From assembly GCA_009823395.1 (NCBI GenBank), contig CM020514.1, forward strand, positions 4,962,966 to 5,026,965: 64,000 nt of DNA, given 5' to 3'. The DNA is from Thamnaconus septentrionalis (taxonomy: Eukaryota; Chordata; Actinopteri; Tetraodontiformes; Monacanthidae). Below, in pieces: positions 45,739 to 57,360 of this stretch. The position numbers and the translations under genes were made by a program. Position 1 is the first letter of the stretch; every line of letters begins with the position of its first letter. The notes beneath the pieces were generated by a model. The model saw nothing but the letters and a program-made list of their open reading frames with translations, was not told the origin of the DNA and did no database searches.

Positions 45739-48700
45739 CTGTGGACGCAGGGAGAGAGAGAGAGAGGAGACGGGAGGTGAGAGGGAGAAGAGAGGAGAAG
45801 AAGGCTGCACGTGTTTCCAGGTGCTGGTGGCCGTTTTTTCTGTTTGATTGCTCAATAGGACAAAAAGCAGCTCGTCCGTTGGGATAATTCGACGAGGCGC
45901 GCGTCTCCATTTTGTGCCACGCAGCTCAATTAATCAATCCCGCGAACCCTAATGTTACAAAAACGATCCATGTTTTCGTTTTCTGTGCCAACCGGAGTCT
46001 GTTCGTTCTTTATTTGGAGAGTTTAGCGCTGGGTCTGATGGACCAACGTGAGATGTTGGAGATGTGGAATCTTGGGAGTTATACATTATTCAGTGATGAA
46101 ATAACTCATTAATAATAATGGACTGCTGAAATCACCATGAGAGTGTGTGTGCGTTTTTATTAAATCATGTTTTTGTACGCATGAATCCAACCCTCCTCGC
46201 CTCGGCCTCTAATAAGTGGGGGGAAAAAGGAGCTCTTTTTTTTCCGTGTAACAATATTACAAACGAACAACAGCACAGCTGCGTGACTCGCCAGCGAAAA
46301 TATTTGGATTCCTGTCGGCAAAGGACAAGCTTCTCCCGTCAGCAGAGAGAAAAACCAAAAAAACCACAACAACAACCAGGGTCGTAGCGATCTGCATAAC
46401 AGGCGCACTCGCGCAACATAAAGCTGCAGCAACAGTGGCGAGGGCACAGCTGCAAACGTTTGACGAGTCCCGATTTCACGTGAAACTGCTGACGACCTAC
46501 TCTGCAGATACGGATCAAATATTTGAAAACGGAAATAAAAATGGATTAGATCGGATGAAAGAGTTGGAAAATGAATTCTACTTTGCTTCAATCTACATTG
46601 ATCCACGTTTCATTCCAGAGAACCGGCACCCCAGGGGACGTGTTTTTTCTTTATCTTCTCAATAAAGTTTGATTTCTACTACAAGCACCCCCCACCACCA
46701 CCAGCCTCTGACCCCACCCTCGGGGCGCTGAGGAGGTGCAGCGGCGCGAGTTGGAAACACTTACGGTGGACGCCAGCATTGATCCGCCGAACCACACGGC
46801 GTATCTCTGCATGTGATGAGTGATGACTTGGACATCGATCGGCTTGGGCTGAAAAGAAGGAAGGACACAAACCGGAGAAGGGGGGGGTTGAGTCGCGCAG
46901 CCGGGCGGAGCGCAGGCAGCAGCGGCGGCGGCGTTACAGTTCAACTTCCTGTATTTTTTAGTATTATGAGTTAAGCGGAAATCTCTTTTTTAAACAAAAC
47001 ATAACAATACAGATGAAACGCGGTAGTATTATTTAGAGCCACATGGTGGCGTCACATCTAGTTACTAAAAGAAAACCAAACATTTCCATAAATGTATTAA
47101 AACAGGAAATTGCACGCCTTAAAATTCCCCTGGAATTGCTGTGTCTTATTTATGCAGAGCGCTAACGTCACCCGAGAGGGCTTTCGAGCCACTGGGTCAC
47201 ATGACTGGGTCACATGACGTGCAAATTTTGAACACACATCGCCTCACATTACTTTCTGTGTAAATATTTATTCTTCATGCACGGGTTAGATATTAGCAGC
47301 TTAGAATGTCCTGTATCTGAGTGAGAGTTTGAATAATAATAATGGATAATAACGCATTAATACACTGAAACGTTAACGGAAACATTGAAGCACATTGACT
47401 CGGGGCCTTTTTTTTCTCTCTTGAATGGAGCATCTTTGCGGTTGAAGAGCACCGACTGTGTGCTTGCAGCGCAGCGTCGGTTTCCATGGCTGTGGCGATA
47501 AGGAGCGCACTCACCTTGAGCTTCCCGCCGCTCAGCTCCTCGCTCATCTTCAGTCGGGCGTCCACCGTTCTCTTCAAGTCTCTCTGCAGGCGGCGGCCAA
47601 AGTCCCTGAACATGGTGGAGCCTCCTGACAGGACAATGTTCTGAGGGAGGGAGGAGGAGAGAGAGAGAGAGAGAGGGATGAAAGAGATATGGAGCGCAGA
47701 TGAGGAAGTCGTTCTCGCTTCCTGTTCAGCGTCTCAGCCTCTGGTTGGATTTCCTTAAAAAGCAGCTTTTCTTTAATTTAAGCAACATTTAGAAAGATTG
47801 GTTTCAAAATGAATAAACCAATCTAATCTAAATGTGGAAATTTGAAAACATAATTTGTGGCACTTGAACTCTTGTGAGCACTGTGATATATTGCTGTTTA
47901 TGTTCCTGAGATGGCAGAAGTCTCAAGGCCCAACCAATAAGAATCTCACTCATCTTACTGACTGATCTAAAAAACATGTGGCAAGATGAAACTTATACTA
48001 CTAACGATATATTGTCCCAGAAATTATTGTGATAAATTACATTACTGTCAATGTCATTCTGATACTGATTTTCCACTAATGTACAGTAATACTACACGCT
48101 TGTAAATGCATCTGCAACCATTGAAAAAAATTTATTCAAAATATATAAATACATCAAGAAAATTCAAGATTGAATTTAAAATCCAAAGAAGAGAATGTAC
48201 ATCGTACAGCGACAAACACACGCAAATAGAAATTTATTGAAGCCGAGAATTGAAAAGATTCAATTCACGAGTTCCGGTAAGTTTGACAACTAATTGATTT
48301 ATTGGTTAATGTTGACGGGCCTACAACTGCACTGCTTCACAGCAATGAAATGCACTTTCAAACTGCACCGCTGACGAACGACAAACTCAACGTTCCTTGT
48401 AGCGGCGCGGCGGAGACAAAAACACCGAAGAACAAGAGCTCTCAATGCGGCAGCTTTGGCATTTTCAACCGCCGCCTCACGCGGTTAGCTTGGACATCGC
48501 CGGGCTCACCTTGTACAGAGGACGCCTGACATCGATGGGGCAGTTCTGAATGACCTCATCCACCACTTCGGAGATGGGCTGGGTGAAGTCCGGGTTGGCA
48601 AACTGGAGAGGCGAAGAGATAATCGTGAGCTCCGCGGTTATGGCGAGGGTCGGCGGTGCGGACGGCCGCGGGGGCGCGCGCTCCCGCTCCGACTGACCTC

Positions 48701-51700
48701 GGGGTGGAAGAAGATCTCGGGCCCCAGGAAGCGCTCGTAGCCCACGTCGATGGTGAACTCCTTCTTGCTGATGGCGTTGATGCCGGTGTACTGCTTGATC
48801 CACTTGGAGCCGTCCGTGTCGTACTTGCTGAACTCCTTGACCAGGTCGGGGCACACGTAGCTGAAGCGCTCCTGAAGGGGGAGCAGCGGGGAGAGAGAGC
48901 GCAGGTTGAGGAAATAAACAAACCCATCGCTAGCTGCGTCTCTGTTTGCAACCTAGCGCTAACTCGGGAGTTTTAGCTTCCCGCTTTGTTGGACCTTCCA
49001 CAGGTTTGAAAGAAGACGACTGCTAATTTCTGGAGAGTTCGAGTACAGAGACGCTAGCTGCTAGATGTTTCTATTACATCTAGAATTGCACAAAACCTAA
49101 AATATCACAATAGCGCTGAAAGGTTTTGACGCTCCCGTGAGGTGGTTTTGCAGACGTATCGATACACAGGTATATCGCAAAAGCGTAATGGAAACACTTT
49201 TTTCGCATTTAGTCTTCGAGCTCTAACAGCCCAGAACCATTTCCCCATTCGTTTCATTGCTGATTTTAGTGGCCTGTCGGGGCACACATACTCTCCCCGC
49301 TCTGCAGATGGAAGAGAAAACCACACTAATTCTGTCTTGGTCGCCATTAGGGCCTGAGTGCCAAACCTCGAACTGCTCCGATTCGGTTGAATATCGAAAA
49401 AGAATCATCTTTCGGGGGCCAAATTCCCATATCCAAGAAAGTAAAATTTAGCGTAATTAGCGTAAAAAGTATTGTTCTAAAGCTAGGTATGCCAATTTCT
49501 ATACGAGGGTATAGAAATTGGCATGGTGTCAAAAGATTGTGAATGGTACCAAGCCCAGGGTCCCGTTTCCTTCATTGACACTCTGTAAAAAAATAATCTG
49601 CCTTTCTGGCCTCCCCAGAAACTTCTTCCACTTGCTTGACTTTTCACTCAGTGGAAATCTAAGTTCGTACTAGAATATCTCTACTTAGGTTAGTGGCAAC
49701 AGCTTTATGGATAATCAGTCACGCAATGCGGATTCGTGGGTGTCAGGGGCTCAATATTCAGATCCAAAAAGTGTTTGACTCCAGCTCATTATTGCAACAG
49801 ATAAGACGTCGATTCACAGGGAAACCAACAATAACGTTCCCCATATCCTTGCTGTATGCGCACCTCTCATTATGTCTAACAGTCAGAAAGAATCAATCAA
49901 CAAAATACAAATTGAGGGTATCTCGATCTGTTTACACCGCCGCTGTATATCACTGCATTGCTTTATTTATTTGCAGTTGCTTTAGAAACAGACAGCAGCA
50001 GAATTCACATTTACAAGCCGATATCACCTCCGTTCTAGTGCTGATAATTTGAGCAATCACCGGTCCTCGTTTCGCCTCTTAGAAGAAAAGATCTGAGACC
50101 ATTGTTCAAAATCACCTTTAAGTTTAAGATGAAAAACTACTTGACTAAATTGTGGCAAATCCAGCATCAATCAAGGCCACCGGCAGGAAGAACAAGGGGA
50201 AAACTGACAGGGGTGACGAGTCAAGATGCTACTTGCGACCTAAAAAGTAATAAAAAAGAAGCTCATTGACCCTTTTGAGAGTCGCCATGCGACTCTCAAC
50301 CAAACACAAAAAGGCAGCTGCTTTGTCAAGGAAACCAGCTGTATGTCACACATGGAGCTACACTGCCACCTGGTGTCTGGATGGGGAAACGACACTCAAC
50401 TTGCCTTCAAAAATAAAATGCAGCTGGATTCTCACTACACACCACACGCACGCACCTGTTTACATGTACTTTTAAAGGGAGCCCATATCTGAATATCTTT
50501 ATTTATAACTTTAAAACAAAGTTGAGTGGTGACTTTGGTCAAGTTCTCATTGTCAAGCATGTTGTGGAAGAGATGAGAAATAAAATGGGAAAATAAGAGT
50601 TAAGCTGTTCATGGTGAGTTAATATCTGTGTAGATGATTGTGTTAGGTGGGGATTTGGAATTCGTATCGAAGGTTCCGGAATCAAATCAAATCTGAATCA
50701 TGTCGTGATGGACGTTGTCATATTTGCAAACATCGAATCGTCGAACAACCAATCTAATGTATTATACATAATGGTGTTGTGATGCAGCTGGAGATTCACA
50801 GCCCGACTTCCTTCCTGCTGAGATGTTTATATACAAGTCCAATCTGAACCACATGAAAGGATAACAAATATAAACTAGGTCCATTTAAACCGTGTAATCC
50901 AAATTTCCGTGAGATTTTCAGTTCAAATTGCTCCCTACGTTACTCCGAGGCGCTCGGCCGGGGATGCGCCTACCTTCACAGCCTTGGCGGTCTCCAGCGA
51001 CTGCTCGGGCGGGATGCCCACCTCCCGCTCCCTCAGGAGCTGCTGGGTGAAGTAGGTGATGTCCCGTCCGGCGATGGGGATGTGCTTTATGCAGCTGCCG
51101 ATGACGTAGCCTTCGGCCTGGAGGGAGGCGGAGGACAAGGGGGACAGGAAGAGGTGTGGTCACATGATGTGAAGCGGAGGATGTTTTTCTTCTTTCTCTT
51201 TTTTTCCCGCGGCTCCGTTTGCTCTTGCGTGTTCAGCAGTCGACCTGCTGATTCGGCCGTCCGGCCTTTAAACGCATTCTGCAAGCACATTTCCTGGGCC
51301 TGAGTCATTCCTTCCCGGCCCTCTGGAACGCCGCGGCCGACACCGAAAGGAGGCGCAGGCCAGCGACTTGACGAACGGAACGAGCGGAAATGTTAATAAC
51401 GACGCGATGGAAAATCCCCGTCTTGTACGAATCGAGGTTGAAAGTGCGACGACGGGATTATTTATTCGCGATGATTCTGACTGTTTGTTAATGAGGAGAG
51501 GAAAAAAAAATTCGTCATTCTGCGATTTGCAGATCTTTGTAGCCGTTCCAAGACTCCAGTGCAGCGGGATTACGTGATCATTTTCTGGAGAAATTTCCAG
51601 AAAACAGCTTATTGAATGATGAGTTTTAACTTCCATTTAAAACAGATGGTCCTCCTGCATGTTTGGAAAGAGAAAAAAAACGCCAAGCAAACGCAACAAT

Positions 51701-54700
51701 GAGACAAAAGATTGCGGATTATTATTGCAAGGGACCTTTTTTTTTCAAAATCTGTTAAGGAAAAAAAAAAAAAGGAAAGTTTTCTCTTTCAGATATTGAG
51801 AAAAATGAATCCATTACATACCAAGATTAAACTCTTTCTTTCTAGAATTCACCCAAAACCCTGAAAAACGAAGAAAAAAAAGCAGCGTCCCACCATTTTT
51901 TGGGTCAGTGTGCGCACGTCAACTCACCACTGGGATGACGTGGGTGACGCCGTCGCCGCTGTCGATGACGGTGCCTGTCAGCGTCCTCTCTCCCACCTGT
52001 CTGGACGTCCAGGAGGCCGCCAGGGCGAGAACGGCCTGCAACAACACAGCAGGTGACGTGAAGGTCGACAGACTGCGGCGCCTGAGCAGGTACGAGGCTA
52101 CAACAACATCCATGTGCTGGGTGGGACGGTGCTAACTGCCGCTGGAATCTACCATCGCTGATGTATTGGAGAATTATTAGGTTTGGTTAGTTTGTTTGAT
52201 TTATTAACTACTTTTCCCATTTATGTCCTACTGTTTGTCCCATCTCCTTATCTCCTTTGTTATCATTAATATACATTACATCTTTAGAATTATTATCACT
52301 GCATTTTTTTTTTAATGTGGTGAGGTTCTCAATAAGCCCTCCTGAGGTTTCTTATCACTGCAGCACTGATATTTACTTGATTTCATCAATTTTCTTCTCA
52401 TGAGAAATACAATCACTGTATGGTTTATATTAATAAGTACAAATCAACAACATATCATTAAATAATATGAGCCAATTAATCAATAAATAAAGGCAGCAGA
52501 GACATTATTAGTACGATTTTTTTGGATATCAGAGGACATCGGATCTGTGAAATGAAAGCATCTTCACTCGGAGCACCGCAGCCGTGTGTGCAATGTGTCG
52601 ACTCTTTGATGGAGATCAGGAATTGAACGAATTAAATAATGACCATGTTTAGAATAATGGTAAAAAAAAAACAGGGGGGGGACAGCAGCTGTATTTGATC
52701 ATCATTGTGCATCTCCAATTGCAAAGCCAGGCGTGGGTAGTTTATATGGGTTATATGTAGTTATGTGGGTAATACACATACATGTATATGTATTTATATC
52801 AGGGGACTGTGTATGACGATATTATGGGATTATATGATATACATTTATATATCATAGGATGAGACATTTATAAATGAAACTGTTCATGTTGAGCATCATC
52901 ATTATATAATTAACTCCTTTTTGAACGCTTTTGAGCTCACTGTTTTTGTTTTATATACCGTGGCTTTAATTAATTGTGTTATTTTGTTCTATTTTTAAGG
53001 TCAAAATAAAGACTTTCATTCATGATGATTCTCACCTGCACAGCGATGTAGAGCCCCGGAACGTTGAAGGACTCAAACATGATCTCGGCCGTGTACTCTC
53101 GGTTCTCAGGTGTGTTCAGGGGAGGCTCCGTCTGCAGGAGAGAGAGAGACAGGAGACGATGGGCTCTCTCCATTCTGTGACAATGATGTTGTAATTACAG
53201 AAGGTGAAGGTGTACCATACCAGCAGGAAGTAGTGGTCCTCCGGCTCGGCCCTCAGGTACTTGAAGATGATCTGCTCCATGAAGCGCTCCATCAGGTCCC
53301 AGTCCTCCACGATCCCGTGGCGAATTGGCCACTGTCGCGACAGCGTCGGAAACGGTCAGGGATCGCGACAATTACGACATTTATTTCGTGGGAGTGAATG
53401 CATCGTAGAACAGTTTCTCTCCGGACTTTTCCTGTTTGTGGGGGGTTGATGATTGTTGGAGGATATTGGTAGTGTGAATTTCGCAACGCTACGTCACCGG
53501 ACGGACTTTGGTCGCAGGTGAGCCTTCAAACCAGTCCAACAGGTGCAGGTGCCACTGATAGCGATCGTTGCGGATGCATTCCGTTCATGTGTCACTTGCA
53601 GCTGCGGGCTGCGTTTTGCCCTCAGACTTGCTTGAAAAACGGAGCGAACCTTTGGAAATCAGGAGTTTCAAATTCAGCTTTTCTCATACGTTCTCTGAAT
53701 CAGAGTTCTCCTTGATGTGCATTAGAAGGCTTTCTGGAAATGTACTGGTTAAAATTAGTTTCAGGGATGCAAATTATCGATTAATTTGTCAATCGTTAGT
53801 CGATTGACCTCATCGATCGATTAACGATTAATTAGCTGGGTTAGGGTTAACCCTAACCCCATAAGCTGCGATTTTTCCTGAGAACCTAAATTTCACAATG
53901 ACAAATGTGCAGGGAACAGATTATTTAACCCTTAAATACTGTTAAGGGTCCAATGTGACCAATTTTTGCATTAGAGAACAGCAAAAACACCCAAAACATT
54001 TTTATTTTTTTTTTAAAGTTGTTAAAAAGTAACTTGTTCTAGGTATACAGGTATACACCACACCATTTAACAATAAAAACCCTGTGTCAAAAATGTTCAA
54101 TTAATTGCAACCAATTTAATTTAATCGTCTATTGACCTCATTGAGGTCAATAGACGATTATAGACTATACTATACTATACTATACTATAATAACGATTAT
54201 AGACTATGTTAACAATGAATCGATTATAATTGATTCATTGTTACGATTATAATCTATTAATTGTTAACAACCCTAATTAGCTTCATTCATTTTTGTTTTG
54301 AGATAAGTGGATCATCCAGTGGGAACCACTCGTGTTTGTTGGAACTCCTACAGTCCGTTTCAGTGCCAGTACTAATCTGCAAACACACAGTCGCCACCAT
54401 ATTCAGACCAGTCCGGCATTAGCATGCAGTCCACGTCTGCGACACGTCTCTGGGTGTAGTGCACGCTGGCTAACTGGGGCACCGGGGGATGGAGGGGGAA
54501 GAGTGGAGGAGAGTGGCCACTAATGATGCCTCTCTGGTTATGAGGGAGAAGCTCACGCTGCGATTGGTTCCTCCGCGTCTATTAGATGGAACCGAGCGGA
54601 CTGATTTGACCCTCCCATCGTGTTTGACCCCCGGTGCGGTTTCTCTGCCGCTCACTGGGGCAGCAGGAGATTGCAGAAAATGTGGCGAAAAAGCAAACGA

Positions 54701-55798
54701 GATGAATGGGCTTCGAGTGGGGCTGAGTGCCCAACTACCGATACTTTTCTAGCACCGGCCGTAATGCTCTGATGCAATTAAATATCGGGAGATTAATCAT
54801 CTTTTGGTGCCAAATTCTGATGTCCAAGAAAGTAAAGTAAAGTTTCCCATTTTGGGAACAATAAAGTACATCTATCTATCTATCATCTATCTATCCATCC
54901 ATCTATCCATCAGTTTCAGCCAATATTCATTTGGCGTACATGTGTCAAGATCTAATATGTCACATTATGGTGGAATGAACCAAAGATACTCGTAAACTTT
55001 TGCGATTTTAGTGTGAATCAGGTGGATCAAAATAAAGAAAAAACTATTTGGTTTGATTTGGAGGTAATCCCAATTACTGGTCGCCTACCTTGGTGGAATA
55101 CGTGGGCTTGTCTATGGCTTCGTCCCCGATGAAGAAGTCTAAGTCGTCCACGCCCTTCGTCATCCTGCGCTGGGCCTGGTCTCCCACCTTGGCTGACTCT
55201 TTGATGGCGATACCTGCGAGGGAGGGAACCCGTATGGCTGCTCAACTGCTTTCACAATCGAGAACACTGACGGTTGTGGCTTTTTCAAGGAGGCCACTTG
55301 CAGAACTCAACTGTTGACTGAAGCCAGTTAAAGACGCTGCCTTTTTGTTTCTCCACAGAACTAGTAACGAATTAGTTCTGGGAAAATTTGTATTCCAACC
55401 TTACAACAATAATCATGCATGCTCTGGGAGGAACCTGGTGGCAATGATTCTTACAAATATATACGACTGTTGCAGCAGACAATACACAGGCTTCAGTCTA
55501 AATCTGTCTTAATACAGCCGGATTTGTGTGAACTGCGAAATACTCACATGACGGAACGATGAACTGCGGCTCCGTGTTCCCTGCATATCCTAATTTGGTG
55601 TAACTGCAAGAAAAAGAAAAACAGGACAGCTTTAAAAAAAAAAAAAAAAAAAAAACCCTGCAGGTTTCCGACTCAAACCCACCACCTGCCTGACAGCGTT
55701 TGCATGCGTGAACTTTTGCTTCGGCAAATAATATTTTGTGCTGATTCGGTCTCGGTCAATGCCGTCACTGTCCTCCGGCGGGTTGGTCACTGGCCAAA

Positions 55799-55837
<39 letters not shown>

Positions 55838-57325
55838 TATAAAAGGGACGCCGCTGAAAGAGTCATTCATGCTGCATCAGGAATATAAAGACGGCTCATA
55901 TTTGTCTATGGAAGGAGGAGAAATACTTCTTGCTGAAACTGACAGTGACCTCTGCACTTCCTCAGGCACGAGAAGAAGAGTACGAGAAGAACGGCTTCCA
56001 AAAGTGATGCAAAGTCCCTTCGAGTTTAGCGCTCGGTCCGCTCACACGAAATAAACGTCGGCCCCGACATCAAAGACTTAACGAGCTTCTGCCGTCTCCG
56101 CTCTTGACATATGCTAACCAGATGCAGGCCTGACCAGGAGGAGAAGCCCAGCCGTGGCTTCCACACTTCCTGTACACAGGAGAACCCGTGGGGATGAGGG
56201 GGGACACTACCGACGCCTGCCAAACTAGTGTGGGCACCGCGCTCTGCATCCTGGGCGGAACAGAGGCTCCTTTGAGTTGGACCGCAACAGGAAATAGAGC
56301 ATCAGCGGCCTTTAATGGGAGTTAGAACAACTGCTTTCAAGCTCTTTTACAGCGAGCGCTGACTCATCTGAAAACGTGGACCTACTGTACATCTGGGGCT
56401 GGGTACCATTCAACATTTTTTGAGACATTGTCAATATCAATCGCTTGGATCTGATGTTATACTTTTTTTTTTATAGCAGATGTTATAAAACCAGTTAAAA
56501 CAATAAAAATACATAGCAATTACGGCATTAAAAAAATATATTTTCCATTTTGCTGGTAATTCAAATCAGGATTTCCTCCAATCAAGCTTGTTTAATCACG
56601 TCCTTTGCAAAACTGTTTTGCTTTATTTTGATCCACCCTCATGAACTGGAGTACTTGGAGAGCTTTACACATCTTTCATTTTAAGCTAACACATCTATAG
56701 CGTGAAAGCCAATCAGCAGCGGCGTTAGTAGATCTTGACACACGTATGCCAAATGATTATTGGCTGACAGACGCCAAGATTTAGCTTCTTTGATTTCTGA
56801 ATTTGGCACCAGAGATGATGGATCGGTGCATTTCGGTCTGTGCTACAAATGTGTCAGTAGTTCGGTATCCGGCACAACCTGCAACACCCACCTGCTTCAG
56901 TTGAATATAGCAGTTTGGGAGCTGCCAATATTGATTTTTTTATTTTAAAAAGGTACAACTGGAAGTCTAAGCGCAAAATGGGCCAAGTATTGCATAAAGC
57001 TTCTTTTCAAAGCTTCATTGTGATGAAGGCAGGAAGCGAACCACACTTCTAACACCAGAGAAGAACCAAGAAAAAAAGCCAAACATGATCTTGGCTGCTT
57101 TCAAGATATTGGCGTGGACACTACAATCGTGTTATCAGTCGTTTTGGTATCAGTCATTTATATGACCGGGCTTAAATAGACTTTCCCAGGGACTCCACAA
57201 TCAGAGTTTCCTTTACAGATTAAGAGGGAAGTGCAATGAGAGCAATAAGACCCGCAGATCACCTAGAAGATACAATGGAAACACTGGCTGTTTTCATTGT
57301 TTGGCATCAATGCTACAATAAGCAG

Positions 57326-57360
<35 letters not shown>

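Larger units (their letters stand above)
48872..50973 (-). other. actr3 intron 7
   Basis: 2.1-kb intron. It contains a dispersed element at 48945-49215 (inverted copy at 38.6-38.9 kb), a tail-like repeat at 49310-49450 shared with 54.7 kb, and a perfect 15-bp-stem hairpin at 49489-49524. The rest is AT-rich and unremarkable. Confidence 0.85.
53755..54290. mobile_element. palindrome-rich hAT-type MITE region
   Basis: The left CAGGGATGCAAATTATCGAT and the right GTTAACAACCCTAAT, with ATCGATTAACGATTAAT-type interior words, resemble hAT inverted-repeat elements. It contains the two palindromes listed separately and a (TATAC)n run at about 54165-54188. The borders are approximate. Confidence 0.5.
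53332..55088 (-). other. actr3 intron 3
   Basis: 1.76-kb intron dominated by palindrome-rich repeat DNA (53755-54290), then a retroelement tail ending in an (ATCT) run (54700-54911). 54300-54690 is apparently unique. Confidence 0.8.

Noticed and set aside
48656..48976. 106-codon plus-strand frame over actr3 exon 8
   Set aside because: Antisense shadow of a well-supported coding exon.
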